A stretch of 64,000 bases of DNA from Pontederia crassipes (taxonomy: Eukaryota; Streptophyta; Magnoliopsida; Commelinales; Pontederiaceae), in the NCBI GenBank assembly GCA_030549335.1, contig CM060183.1, forward strand, positions 35,586,768 through 35,650,767, written 5' to 3'. The notes beneath the pieces were generated by a model, which was not told the origin of the DNA, ran no database searches, and saw nothing but the letters and a program-made list of their open reading frames with translations. This document shows, one piece after another, positions 11,513 through 28,407 of this stretch (positions within the stretch are counted from its first letter, which is position 1; the number at the start of each line of letters is the position of its first letter). Made by a program: the position numbers and the translations under genes.

Positions 11513-12934
11513 TCATATTTCTGATACTTTGCAGGCTGAGAGGAGTGGAGGAGAAGCAAATGGCCCCAATAATATCCCATCGGCAATTCTCCGGTAAGCT
11601 GCTTCAGTCATGTGCATGCCGTCCCAGTTGAAATAGCTTGCGGGATCATCGCAGACAAACGAGTTCTTCGCTCCGCAGGGCACTGAAGGGTTATAATTGT
11701 AAGGGCCGCCATCCCCACAGCAAGCTGCCAAATTGGTATTTCCTGGAACAGGAGCAGAGTTCCCATCATCAAATCAGTATCAGAAATCATGAACTTAATT
11801 TCTGTGCATAAGATAACGTATATGTATGTAGAAGATATGGACCTCCAGTGCTGTTGTACATGCTCATGGCGGCGCCGTAGTAGTCTGCATAGATTATAGT
11901 TACATCAGGGGAGTATATCTTCTGCAGGCGACGCAGCTCCGCCTGAAGCACTTCATTGTGGTACATCGCAAAGTCGTTTAACCAGTTGAGGCAACCGATA
12001 TCTGAGTAGTGGTCGTCTCTGTCGCTAGGGAAAGATGTCAAGTAGGCTGCGTTGCATCCCAATGGGAGGTTCCCGGGGACCAAAAACGTACGAGCCCCCA
12101 TCTCAATCAGCTCCTGGCAGGGAAACGGAAAAGAGAGCATTAAGATTACGAAATGAAAAAATGTTACCCAAACTGTGAAGTTGGATTCATGGTGGTGGCC
12201 CTTACATAAATTACGTTGGCGATGGCGTTAACGACGTCGGGAACATACGACTTGATCTCCGGCAGCTTCTTCCCTTGGAAGAAAGCGTAGTTGTAGTCGT
12301 TTCCTCCGATTTCTCCCAGCATGATGAGAGAATTTGCGAGGATCGTACTGTTTTCTGATTCAGGAATTTTTAAAGAAAACGATTCAAATAGGAAGAACGA
12401 TTAAAGAAATGAGCACAAACTTTTTTCTGTTCTGTAGTTCGTTGCACCTGTGGAGGAGTTGTCTGAAGGTGACCAGGGAGGAGACATCAACAACTCATTC
12501 ATCCATTCCATCTGAACGCTCAGAGAGCTGTTGGAGGTGAGATGAATCCCCTTCTTGGCGAAGTAGGAGGCATCCAACGCCGTCGCTCCGCCGACCGCAA
12601 AGTTCACGCCTCCCTTGACGCAATCTGTCCGCGGAGTGTCAAGATACGGCGGCAGAAGATGATGCCGCACGGCCTGCGCTATGAAGTCCACGACGAGACG
12701 GCCATTGGAGAAGCGGCCGGTGGGGTGCTGGAAATAGGACTGGCCGTAGGGGAGCTGTCCGACGTTGAAGGCGCTCTCGTTGTGGAGAGCACGGAGCAGG
12801 TTGCCGGTGTCGGCGAGCGAGTCGCCGAAGCTGAAGATGGCGGTGAAGCAGGTCTCGTTTGCGGCGTCGGAAGCAAGAAAAAGCGAGACGAGGAAGAGGA
12901 GAAGAGCGCGGAGGTGCAACGACGTCGAATCCAT
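11513..12934 (-). CDS. GDSL esterase/lipase, secreted (4 exons, 378 aa)
   Basis: Exons are 12934-12448, 12354-12206, 12113-11843 and 11742-11513, all GT-AG, giving 378 residues, normal for plant GDSL lipases. Residues 1-24 form a signal peptide with a Leu-rich core. Block I is FSFGDSLADTGN with the nucleophile Ser39. Block II is GVNFAVGGAT near 109-118. Block III is GEIGGNDYN with Asn181. Block V is WDGMHMTEAAY with the Asp343/His346 pair, so all catalytic residues are present. Of the plant GDSL groups it looks most like the acetylajmalan-esterase/At1g28580-type clade. Several NxS/T sites fit secretion. The substrate cannot be read from sequence. Exon 1 is much more GC-rich than the last exon. 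Confidence 0.93.
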
Positions 12935-14861
12935 TCCTTTCCAAGTTAACGGCTCACTATTTTGCTTCCGAGATCTCCTTATTTATTTATTCCTACGTAA
13001 CCAACAAAGCAACAACCCAAAATTAAATACATTATTTATTTCATTTATTTAATTCTTTAAATTCGTTAAATTTAAATGTCAACTGAATATTATATTAATT
13101 TAGAAGGATTTAATCGTTTGTTCAACTATCTAGGGGAAAAAAATATTATCAATCTTTCAAAATATCTTGGCTAATTTGATCTCAAGAATGAAAACTAGAA
13201 CTATTATTTCTCGTCAATTTAAACTTTATTAATTAATTAACTTTGTAATATCAATGTAATTTCAATTTAACTATAAATCCCACTTAGAACGTTCTTGTTA
13301 ATTAATTGACAATTCATATAGTTTATATATGAATAAAATGAAGGTGTTTCCTATCTTTGTTCCTTATTTTCTCCAAGTAGAAAATATCAAAATTGAACCA
13401 TATATATATATAATATTTTCTTTATATATATCGATTAATTACCTCATATGTCATATTTATTAGTTATAATAAGTCAACTACACCATCTTAACTTTCGTTT
13501 GACTTTATCTAAGTATCCGTTAAAGTATAACTGTATATGTATAACCCAAAATATATTATCCTAGTTTTTTTTTTGTTCAGTTTATGTTGATTTATTAGCT
13601 ATAAACTATAAATATCTATAACCTTCAATATTATTTTATTTGTTAGGATGAAATGGTTAGTCACTTCATCAAATATATTATTTGTTTTATTAATAAATAT
13701 TTATCATAATCTAATGAAACTAACATTTATTAACAATGTCTAATTATATTATTATTTGTTCAACATCAGGTTCAATAAATTAAAGGAGGATATACAATTG
13801 TTCAAATTATTAATATTTAGAGGAGCCATCTAACTAAAATAACTATAATTATCAATTAAATATATTGTTATCATAATATGATTGGCTACTTAAATATTGT
13901 ATCAATATTTAAATTATTACACATTTATGGAAGACTAATTTTTGACATGTTGCTTAAGAATAGTAATAACAATAATAATGAGTGAGAACTTAGATATAAT
14001 ATTTAGGTGATTAAGAAAAAAATAACTAATAGATAAACATGAGTGTTACATTTATTTAGCAATTTTTAATCTTTTGATATGATATTTATTTAATATATAA
14101 ATAATATACAATTGCTTTTTTATTTTTTTTAGATGTAAATTTTTTTATAAAATCTGCACATCATGGGAGGCATACCAATAAAGCTTTAAATTATTTACTA
14201 AAAATATATTTAAACGATTATACACATTTCTGTCAAACGATCGCAAACATAAAACAGAGGCAATCTTGATTTTAATTAAAAATATAATTAAAAACATATT
14301 TAATTATCTTGATTTTCTAATTCATGAGAACTAACATGAATTATAGTTCTCAATGCAAAATACTGCCTGAAGTGGCTAAAGTTTAAATCTCAATAATTAT
14401 TGAATCTAGAAAATTGGATTGTTTGGTCAATTCTTAGTAAAATTGTTGTAAACCAATCTTTTCATAAATACTACACAATTTACCCTTGATTTCTTGATAA
14501 TATTACCAGGATTTTTATTTGATTTTTAACATTATAACACATTACATACCTCGTTAATAATGTCCATTTGATAATTGAACATGGGACAATAACAAATGCT
14601 AATTTGTCATTTTAATCAATGATTTAGATAGCGGTTCATTTATCTTTTTTATGAAAGCACAAAACAAGAATGGCAAATAGTTTTTTTTTAAGAAAAAACT
14701 TGACATCAACATCAGAGGATATCTGTCATGTGAAAGTTCTCCAAGATTAATATATGTGGAAGGTAAATAATAATTTCTTAGAACAAATATTATGGATTTT
14801 CTTCTTTGCAATCAACATATATTTCATTTATTATGTCCACTTGAATCATTAAATTATACAT

Positions 14862-14895
<34 letters not shown>

Positions 14896-16999
14896 TACGA
14901 TATAACAAATGTAAACATATGGTTCCATTAAAAAAAAAAGGAAAGAAAAAACGAAAGAAACAAATGTCATGTAAAAGAGTAAAAGCTCCTTGTATTGAGT
15001 AATGTTTTTTTTATAGATATGGTTGTTGTGCACATTTTTAAATGTAAAATGAGTTGTCTACTAAAAACTCTGTAATTTGCAGACTTCGAGCGAAAATAAA
15101 ATATTAATTAAATTGATGATTTCATAAAACCAACACAGGAATATTAACTTATTTTGGTGAATATAATCATGCTAATTAATGCAATTGTGTTAACTTAAAC
15201 CAATAGCCATCTTGACTCAGATATTAAGTTTCACCTTCATCATAAATGACAAAATATGAAATAAGATTAAGTGGGGGAGCTTTGTTTAGATAAGAGGTTA
15301 AGAAGGAATGGAGTAACTTTAGTTAGAATGAGTGGACCTAGAAAGTCAACATCATGCTTCAATATAATTTACAATAAGTTAAATAAAGTTTAATTTGATA
15401 ACGGAAAGTCCATCAAATAAATTAAAACAAAATCCATTAAATAATTAGTTTTTATGAAAATAAAAAAGAGAAAATTGTATATTTAGAGTGTTTAATATAG
15501 AACAAATGTAGAACACTAACTTTACCTATTAAATTAATAAAACAAGTTATGCATTAATTCAAACCATATAGTAAATAATAAATATGATTAAGTTGTATAT
15601 CATCGAATTATCCGACTATCGTAATTAAGCTATTTTAATTAATATGATTAATTCAATGATTATAATTTATTTACCCTTATATGATACTTTTTATATCAAA
15701 TTACCCAATAAATATATATTATTTTATTTAAGAAGTATATAATTAACTTAGTAATAAATTATAATAATTAAATTAATTAAATAATAAGAAATAAGTGATC
15801 TACATCGAAACCTAGAACATGGTTCTACATCTCATTAACTTCAAAATAACTTATGATCCTCTTATCTTATCTTATCTTATCTTTTCTTTTATCGATTAAA
15901 CTAAAGTTAAATAAAATTTAAAATAGGGTTTTTTTTCGTTGACCTCTCTTAAATTATGAATTTTTTCACGTCTCCATCCGTCAACCTTAACTTTCCCATT
16001 AATTTTTTTATTTATAAAATGACCAAACTATCTTTCCTTAGTATAATCTAATTTTGTAAAATATAAAATAATATATTATAAAAAAAATACAAAAAGTATG
16101 CTTCGACACGTGAGAAGAGCGTCGCCCCCCTCTCCGGCGATGAGATCATGGGGGAGGGGGGCCTATGATCTCGAACGATGAGATCGCAGAAGGGAAGGGG
16201 GGACACCCCCTCTATGATCTCATCGCCACCGACGAAAAAAATATTATAATAATTTTAGTTTTTTTTAAAATAAATTGTATTGCTATTCATCACTTTTATT
16301 ATATTTGAAAGTACTAATATGTTTTTACGTTTCCACATGTATTTTTTCTGAAAGGAGAAAATGTATACGTACCTTTTGGATTGCAGAGGATCAATGGACA
16401 TTAAAATTCTAAAATTAACAGTACGAAATAAAAAATACAATAAATGAAAAAGAGATACAAATCTTCGGTGTAAAATGAGTAAATATTAAAAATTTACCAA
16501 CTTTCTGCCGAATTAGTGTCTCCATTAGACATGAATTCTGTTTTCACTTTATTAAAAAAGGTCAAATGAAACAACCATAAACATCAAATTGGCAGGATAC
16601 TTGAGAGAAGAATTAATGATGACGAGATGAAATGGAAACCTTCACACATATAACCAAACTGATGGACTAATCCTGAAACAAGGCCAAATTCAAATAATAA
16701 AAAAATTGGTCTCATCATTTTTCATCACCTTGTCCATTCATACAGTCCAACGATTTAAATATTGCATTGAACAGAAGCATCAGAATTATTGAGAAACCAA
16801 AATAACAATGTATGACTGATAATCACTCAATTGTTCTCAATCATGTAAAGGTTCTCTGAGTTTTCCACTCACAATTTGCACGACTTATTGCAAACATCCA
16901 AGAAAACTAAATGGCTGCACTATATAAAAAAAGATTGAGGCAATTCTCAATCGTGCTTACAAAATTGTGATGGTGTAGGAAAATTGAACATTGATGCAA
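12935..16999. other. AT-rich intergenic DNA with simple repeats
   Basis: About 4 kb with no supported gene. It holds an (AC/AT)n run near 14860-14895 and a short (TTATC)n run near 15858-15885. A small GC-rich foldback at 16085-16235 is listed separately. The last few hundred bases are the 3' flank of the malate dehydrogenase pseudogene. Confidence 0.6.
16085..16235. repeat. GC-rich foldback island in AT-rich DNA
   Basis: The left arm GGCGATGAGATCAT (16136-16149) recurs inverted at about 16212-16227 (ATGATCTCATCGCC), separated by ~60 bp that holds another GATGAGATC copy and G/C runs. Base composition differs sharply from the flanks. I do not recognise a family. Confidence 0.4.
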
Positions 17000-18165
17000 T
17001 TAGTTATTCGCAAATTTGATTACCTTCTCCATAGAGGCTTTCAGCTCAGGTTTGAGATTTTCCAAACCTTCTTTCTCATATTCTGAGAGAGCACCCAATC
17101 CCAAGACTTCCTCAACTCCATTCTTTCCAAGTCTTACCTGAAAGTGTAAAAAAGTATCAGGCACAATATTTAGGTTAGAGAGAAGCATCAAACGTTAAAC
17201 ATTTAAAACCAACAACATAGAATGAAACAACCAAATATACAACATAAAAAACAATTCATTATCATGGTAAAATGAGTAAATAATTCATCAAGACCAGAAA
17301 TCACCCCACTTTTTGTCGATAAAACAAGTCAGGATTACCCAGATGCAACAAATGAAGCTACAGAACATGTTCAAAGCATAGAGTTTAGGCCAATTATCAC
17401 TCTGATGCATAGAATATCCTTCTAATGAAGATAAATTTATAAGTTAACTTTTTTCCCTTGTGCTGCCTTTCATACTTCCAGAAACTTAACAGTTGATTTC
17501 TTTTTATATTATTTTATTTTGTAAAGGGGAGTTCATTTCTTATTTAAGTTTTGCCAGAAGATTGGTTCTTTAATTAAACTTCCCAATGTCTTATTCTACA
17601 ACATTTTAATCAAATGCAAGTTGCTAAAGATAATGCCTCCTCAAAGAAAACCCGCTTTTAAAGGGGTAAGAAGAGTGCTTCACCTTCTGTTGCCTCTGTA
17701 TCATTCACAACCAAGTTATTTCTTCTCAGAATTGCTACTTGAGATTGTTTAAGGAATTAGATAAGTTATTTTTTGTTTCACTTTCCATGGGGAAAAATTG
17801 CTACCTTTCGTTCCAAATTTAGATAGACACAGTCCCAAATTATTGTAAATAAGAAATGAGTAAACAAGACGCAACCAATTTAACAATATGATGGATATGC
17901 TTGTTTCATTTATATTTTTTCATTTACTGCCCACTGGCATTTCACTTTTCATCATATTGCATCAATTGCATTAAATAAAACTTTAATATTTGACAGGACA
18001 ACCCTTTTATAGAAAATAGCTTAAAGAAAACATTCAAAATTTCAGAAGAAAAAATGATGAAGATTCAGTGAAGACTGCCAAATCACCATTATATTGGACA
18101 CATGGAGAGTGACAAGTGAAGAAGACAGGATTAAAGTTATTTTTTCTTTTCCTATTACTCTATAT

Positions 18166-19232
18166 CAAGGTTGTCAAACTTGTATTCTGGTACTTCAACT
18201 CAGACGAGTTTAGGTCAAAAAACCGAATCAACTCACTATAAAATCGGAATCTGGCTAAACTCACATGGAATTCTAATTTAAGCCATTAAAATTGTTACAC
18301 TCGTGCGGTTAACTACTAAACTCGTTGATTCTATGACAAATGCTCCATGTTGACATGGTGGCTGAGGTGATATTAGACATTTGACTGATCACGGGTTCTA
18401 AGCTGGTCATAGACTCCTTTTTTTATTGCTTATCATTCTTTCGTGTTTCTTTTTTTTTGTTATTTCCTTTTCAATTAATTTTTTCATTAATCCCAGTGTT
18501 AAGTCAAATATAAACATAAAAATTGTGACATATTTTATTAATTAAAAATAAATATTATAATGATAACTTTAGTGTGAATGGTCATATTAATATTGATTTT
18601 CTTTCTTTGTTATTTAACCTATTTGGACCAAAAACTTGAAAAATAAATAATATGACAACAAAAATTATTAGAGCAATGCAATATCTATATGAAAATGATT
18701 TGGTCATGACAACACTATGATATTTATAATATTTTATATATTTTTTTCTAATTGGTAATGATGAGATGACTACAAGATCAAGGTATGGAATTATAAGACG
18801 CATCATTGTCTATTCACAAACTCCGCTTATGTTTTATACCCGGTCCCAAGCCCGGATAAAGGAGGAGGGTTGTGTTAGGCCCCGACAGCCAGCGTAAAAC
18901 CCTGTCGAATCTCATAAACATGGATCAACGAATTGGCATCGTATGATCCATGTAGCCGACCCCACCTAGTGGGATAAGGCTTTGTTGTTGTTGTTTTGGT
19001 AATGATGAGATGGTTATGCATGGTTGAATATTTTAATTGTTAAATGCCATGAATAATGTTTGATTTGTGAATTTTTTTTATTCATGAGTTATATTTTTAT
19101 ATTTATAATAAATATATATTTTCATATTTAATATGGTTATTGAATTTATTAGTTTAATTTGCATACCGAATTTACGATCCGATTCTACCCCCTAAAATGA
19201 ATTTTCGTAGAAACTCGAACTTGACAACCTTG
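18166..19232. mobile_element. Non-autonomous hAT element in the last malate dehydrogenase intron
   Basis: It is bounded by CAAGGTTGTCAAACTTG on the left and its near inverse on the right (CGAACTTGACAACCTTG), with the perfect 8-bp target duplication CTCTATAT at 18158-18165 and 19233-19240. The 1067-bp AT-rich interior has no transposase and contains an RTE-like LINE tail. Its first nine bases, CAAGGTTGT, match the larger hAT at 28294, so the same transposase type may have moved it. Confidence 0.85.
18769..18995 (+). mobile_element. RTE-type LINE 3' fragment nested in the non-autonomous hAT
   Basis: The segment ends with CCCACCTAGTGGGATAAGGC and a (TTG)n tail, the 3' end I associate with plant RTE-clade LINEs. 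TTGGTAATGATGAGATG is repeated exactly at 18752-18768 and 18996-19012, a 17-bp target duplication. Only ~230 bp of the element is present and it has no coding sequence. Confidence 0.7.
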
Positions 19233-20333
19233 CTCTATATATCAAACAAATATATGAAATAAAAAATGAAGTAGAAGCACATTTAAAGACTAAAACAGGC
19301 TACTGTGTGCTTTTTGTGAAAATTTTAACAAAAAATCTTTAAAATCCGTAAACAAGAATTTTGACTGGATTACCTTGGATGCAAAGAAAGGAAGTTCTGT
19401 AATGCTTGATTGTACAAATGAACATTCAATGACATCCGGAACACCATTGAGACCTTTCATAGCATGCGTCTGCAAACAGGGCCCCAGCATATCTGCAATT
19501 TTAATTAAGCTTAGTATTGCAGGCAATGTAACAAATGACGTTGTATTTCAAGAGGATATAAAAGTCATTTCCCCTTGTAAAAAAAAATGATATACAACAT
19601 CAACCAAATTAGATGTGGTTGTCACACTGTCAAAGTATTAAACGTTGTGAAATTAAATTTCTTTGTTGACCAAGGGTCATAATCAGAAATCTAGACATCT
19701 GGTTATACATGCACAAAATCAACCTGACAAATACAATTCACATAAGTTGTTTACTTCATTCTGCAAAACAGGAACTAAGTATGCGCCTTATGACCTGTGT
19801 AGCCCTTAAACCAGACATGTCACCTACAAAGAACCATATACATAATGGACAGGATGGAAAAAGATTATTTCAGAACTGATAGATACAATATAATGAACGT
19901 TCGTGTTTGCTTTAATAAAAGGGAAAAGCACATGATTAAGCCTAGCATCATTTTCGTGAAGACTTACGCCATAGACAAGGTTGCAGAGCCTTTGCCTCCA
20001 CGACCTCTGTTCCACCATCTTGTGTCCTTTTGGTGAGGGCCTTAATGTCATCGTGCGACAACGCATTGGTAGCAGGGGTTGCCTTGAGAATATTTTATCC
20101 CATGTTAAGATCCTTCATATGCATACTTACTCAAAGAAACACAAAAAGAACTCCAACCAAAAGCGCTCTGTTTCCACTATTTACCTGGGAGAACAGTGGC
20201 AAGATAGTTATACCAGCATGCCCACCAACAACCGGAACATTGACCTCTGAAATTAATAGTTACATCATCAGACATGAAAAATCCCGAACTCAATCAAGAA
20301 TATTCATCCAAAAACACTTTGCATTTCAGATTA

Positions 20334-23516
<3,183 letters not shown>

Positions 23517-23519
23517 ATA

Positions 23520-26500
23520 TAATACCCATAGAAAAAGGATTCGTCCCCGAATCCTGTAAGGAATAGAACTCACCGAATAAGTGCGGAAACTCTTTGCGCA
23601 TCTCAGACTCGAGTTCCCACGTTGCTTCCCTTCCTTGGTGGTACTTCCATGCGACCTTGACTAGTGGTACCTCTTTGTCCTTCCGATATTGTGTTTTGTA
23701 CTCTAAAATCTTCGTGGGGTACTCTGCGTAGGTCAAGTCTTCCTTCAGATTCGGCTCTTCGATCCTCGCGACGTTGGCGTCGTCGTGCTTGTACTTTCGC
23801 AGCATGGATACGTGGAAGACGTTGTGTACTCTTCCATAGGAAGGAGGTAAAGACAACCTGCAAGCTCCATCGCCAACTAACTCGAGAACCTCGAAGGGGC
23901 CAACAAAATGAGGACTGAGCTTTCCTCGTTTGCTGAACCTCATAACACCCTTCATCGAAGACACCTTCAATAATACCTTATCTCCAGCTCTGAATATCTG
24001 CTCTCGTCTCTTCTTATCAGCATAGTTTTTCTGTCTAGACTGTGCAACATTCATTCTCTTCCGAATTACTTCCACGGTATCAGCATACTCTTGGGCTCTG
24101 ACTGCCAACTCCTCGCTCATAGCTATCCTCTCACCGACCTCGCCCTAGTGTGCAGGCGATCGGCAATGTCTCCCACACATAGCCTCAAAAGGCGTCATGC
24201 CAATGCTGGAGTGGAAGCTGTTATTGTACGAGAACTCGATCAGCGGTAAAGCTCGTCCCAACTGCCGTGCCAATCTAAAGCACATGCTCGGAGCATATCC
24301 TCCAATGTCCGGATCGTCCTCTCGGATTGTCCGTCTGTCTGTGGGTGGAAGGTTGTACTGTAACTCAATCTGGTGCCGAAAGCCTTCTGCAAACTCTTCC
24401 AAAATCTCGATATGAATCAGGGATCACGGTCCGACACGATCGAGACTGGAATCCCATGAAGTCGGATGATCTCACGTACATATACCTCAAGCAGGCTTTC
24501 CACTGACTGCTTCCACTTGATCGGAATGAAGTGGGCTGCCTTCGTCAACCTGTCGACCACGACCCAGATGGCGTCATGGCCCTTCTGTGTCCTGGGCAGA
24601 CCTGAGACAAAATCCATCATGATGTTCTCCCACTTCCATTCCGGTACTCCTAGCGGCTTCATCAGACCATAGGGTCGCTGGTGCTCGGCCTTTACCTGCT
24701 GACATACAAGGCACTTGGAGACGTAGTCCGCTATCTCCCTCTTCATGTCGTGCCACCAAAAGCTGCGTCTGACATCCCTATACATCTTCGTGCTGCCCGG
24801 ATGTATCGCAAACTCTGACTTATGACTTTCATCGAGCACCTCTCGTCTGACTGTAGCATCATTCGGAACCCAAAGGCGATTCCGATACCTAATCTCTCCA
24901 TCATTGCCAACCTTGAAGTCTTCAGGTTCATCCTGACACCTCTTGAACATCTTCGTATACTCGGTATCAACCATTTGTGCTGTGATAATTCTGCTGATCA
25001 TGCTTGGCTGTAACTGGTGCATCATCAGTATTGCTCGGTGTCCTACAGTTCGAGGATTCCACTAGTTAAGTTCCTCAATCATCTCATACCTGCGTAGCTG
25101 AAGGAAAGTCAACGAAGCCTCCCATTTTCGACTGAGAGCGTCGGCCACGAGTTCGCCTTGCCGGGATGATAGTTGATCGCGAACTCGTAGTCTTTGAGGA
25201 ACTCCATCCATCGTCTCTGTCGCATGTTTAGGTCCTTCTGGGTGAAGATGTATTTCAGGCTCTTGTGGTCGATGAACACCTGAAACTCTTCACCATACAA
25301 GTAGTGCCTCCATATCTTCAGAGCGAACACGATCGCTGCAAGCTCCAGATCGTGCGTTGGATAATTCACCTCGTGCTTCTTCAATTGTCGTGAGGCGTAG
25401 GCCACTACCTTCCCGTGCTGCATGAGGACACATCCCAATCCAGTGCCACAAGCATCACTGTAAATCGTGTACCCTCCGCTCCCTGATGGCAGAGTGAGGA
25501 TCGGAGCGGAGGTCAACCTGTTCTTCAGCTCTTGAAAACTGCTCTCGCACTTATCTGTTCAGATGAACTTCTCATTTTTCTTCGTCAAATGAATGAGTGG
25601 AGCTGCAATCTTCGAGAAATTCCGAATGAAATGCCTGTAGTAGCCCGCTAGACCGAGGAAGCTGCGAATCTCCGTCGCATTCTTCGGCCTGACCCAGTTG
25701 GTCACTGCCTCGACCTTCGCTGGGTCTACTACTATGCCTTGTCTGGATACAATGTGCCCCAAGAACATCATCTGCTCCATCCAGAACTCACATTTGGAGA
25801 ACTTTGCGAAAAGTCGATGCTGTCGCAAAGTCTCCAAGATGATCCGTAGGTGCTCTCGGTGCTGCTTTGGGTTGGAGGAGTAGATCAGAATGTCGTCCAC
25901 GAAGACGATCACAAACTGATCCAAATGCTGTTTGAATACCCTGTTCATAAGATCCATGAACGCTGCTGGGGCATTAGTTAGTCCGAAAGGCATAATCGTG
26001 AATTCATAGTGGCCATAGCGCGATCTGAAAGCAGTCTTCGGCACATCTTCTTCTGCGACTCTCAGCTGGTGGTAGCCGCTCCTCAAGTCGATCTTTGAAA
26101 ACACCAAGGCCTTGGACAGTTGGTCAAATAAGTCATCGAACCTGGGCAACGGGTATTTGTTCTTGATCGTGACCTTTTTTAGCATTCGGTAGTCGATGCA
26201 GAGTCGTAGCGATTCGTCCTTCTTCTTGACAAACAGAATCGGAGCACCCCAAGGAGAAACACTAGGTCGGATGAATCCCTTATCGAGTAACTCCTGAATC
26301 TGTTTCTTCAGCTCTAGCATCTCCGCCGAGGCCATGCGGTAAGGAGCCTTGGAGATCGGTGCTGTCCCTGGTTTCAAGTCGATCCTAAAATCGATCTCTC
26401 TCCTCGGCGGTAGTCCGGAGATGTCATCTGGAAAGACATCCGGAAAGTCTCGTACTATGTCAATCTGGTGCAGAGTCGATGTATGTGCGTCGGCTATCGT

Positions 26501-26917
26501 CATGCTCACCAAGTACCCTCGACATCCCTTCTGTAGTAGCTTGTGGGCCTTCATGGCAGATAATATGATTCCACCGTCCGGCTTCGATGTATCTCTGATC
26601 ATCGTCTTCGTATTGCCGTGGTTGCCGATGATAATCTTCTTTTGCTTACATACAATCGATGCATCATGGTATGACAGCCAATTCATACCTAAGATGACAT
26701 CGTAGTCCACCATGGGGATTACAATCAAATTGGCGGAAAATTTTTTTCCATCCACAACAACTGGTACATCGAGAAGGTATTTCGTCGTGTGGAGGGTCCC
26801 CATTAGTGTCTTTACGTTTATACTGTGTTCCATCCCTTTTATAGGTACATTAAGGGTGGAAACACATGCCTCAGAAATAAAAGAGTGCGATGCACCCGAA
26901 TCAAATAGTACAACCAT
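23520..26917 (-). mobile_element. Gypsy pol remnant: protease, RT, RNase H, integrase, chromodomain
   Basis: The aspartic protease motif [10 protein letters not shown] lies near 26900. The reverse transcriptase carries [24 protein letters not shown] and the active-site block [11 protein letters not shown] at about 25.9 kb. RNase H is near 25.1-25.5 kb. The integrase H2C2 zinc-binding part and catalytic core (24.2-25.0 kb) are followed by a chromodomain-like end with KVAWKYHQGREATWE (about 23.6 kb). It is a fossil and is not predicted to make a working polyprotein. Confidence 0.9.
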
Positions 26918-27022
26918 AGGAAGACCTGCTATGAGAAGAGTACCTCGGATAACATCATTATCCTATGGAGCCGCACCTGCTTGGACGTTGTAGAGACGTC
27001 CTGGTACCCCTCCTGCGCCCCT

Positions 27023-28171
27023 CTAATTCTTCGTCGGACAATCTCTGACGAAATGTTTGACCTTATCGCATCCGATGCAGGTGCCGTTCTTCATGCGACA
27101 CTCCCCTCTATGGGGCCTATTGCAGTAGACGCAGTTTGGCACATCCTGTTGCTGAGGTGCAGGTGGTTGTCTTGGAGGTTGCGGAGCAGGTGCATGTCGC
27201 TGTGGTTGTGGCTGGGGTTGGCGAGGTGCGGGCTGGCGGGTCTCGCGTTGTGGCTGTTGGTAGGGCTGATGGCGACGATTGTGGCGTGCGTCTCTGCGAG
27301 CTGGGCGGCGATTTTCCCATCTTGGCTTAGCCGGCTCTGTTGCTCTCGCTGGCTCTTTCTTCAGTTCTTCCTTCCGCATCTGGATCTGTCGTTCGATTCT
27401 GTACGCCATGCGAACAGCACCATGCAAGTCGATCTCAGCTCCATAGACAGCTTTCTCACGAATGGTGTCGTGGAGACCGTCAAGGAACTGCTCAGCGCGA
27501 TCTGTCTCATCCATTTTATCCTTACTATAGCGCTCCAGCTGGATAAAACGAGCATGGTACTCAGCCACCGTCAAGTTGCCTTGGTGTAACTCTTTGAATT
27601 CTTTGGACTTCTCTTTCCTTCTAAAGGAAGGAGCGTACTGAGCTTCAAATAGTTCCTTGAAACTAGTCCAAGGGATAGCCCTCTGATCCGGAAAATTGGT
27701 CGCACGTGCCGTCTCCCACCGGTCGCTGGCCCGACCGATGAGCATGTGGACGGATAACGAACCTTGTTGTCTTCGCTGCATCTGCCAGTGTCGAACAAAT
27801 TCTCCATCCGAGTAAGCCATTGCACTGCTTCTTCATAATTCACTGCCCCCCCTGAAGTAGGGTGGGTGCAATTTCAGGAACTCCTGAATTGTATCCTCTC
27901 TGGGAGGAGCCATCGGTGGTGCTGGTGTAGCTGGAGGAGGAGGTGGTGCCTGGTACATTGGCACTGAGAATGTCGGCTATTGTGAAGGCGGTGGGAGCTC
28001 CGGTTGTTGTACTGGAGGGACCTCCTGCTGCAATTCCTCCCCTACTTGACTCTCAAGAGCAGAGTCAAGTCCATCAGTGACGATCTCTGGGGTAGCCGCA
28101 ATGCGACCACCTCTGCGTCCACGCCCACGACCTCTGCCGCGTCTGGCTACTATGCGTGTCGTGGGAGCCAT
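27023..28171 (-). mobile_element. Gypsy gag remnant
   Basis: The region opens MAPTTRIVARRGRGRGRGRR, a basic N-terminus common in Tekay-type gag. The retrotransposon gag core follows (YAPSFRRKEKSKEFKELHQG), then a Gln/Pro/Arg-rich linker and a CX2C...C knuckle-like end (CIGCDKVKHFVRDC). The gag region is part of the broken coding body. Confidence 0.85.
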
Positions 28172-28407
28172 CTATAAAACATAACAATTCATTTAAATAA
28201 ACAATTCATAACTTTAAAAAAAATCCAAAATACTTCTTACTTTACTTTGTGGCGGTTGAGTGTGGCGGTAGCTCTGGTGGGTGCACATGGACCCAAGGTT
28301 GTTAAAACCGAATCGGACATCGACCCGGCGACTCCTCCGGGTCAGGTCGAACCGGTTGAACCGGTTAAACCGGAGGGTCGAACCGGATATAATAAAATAA
28401 TATTAAA

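Noticed and set aside
12542-12949. Long plus-strand frame over the GDSL gene
   Set aside because: It is the complement of GC-rich exon 1; the minus-strand GDSL motifs explain the sequence.
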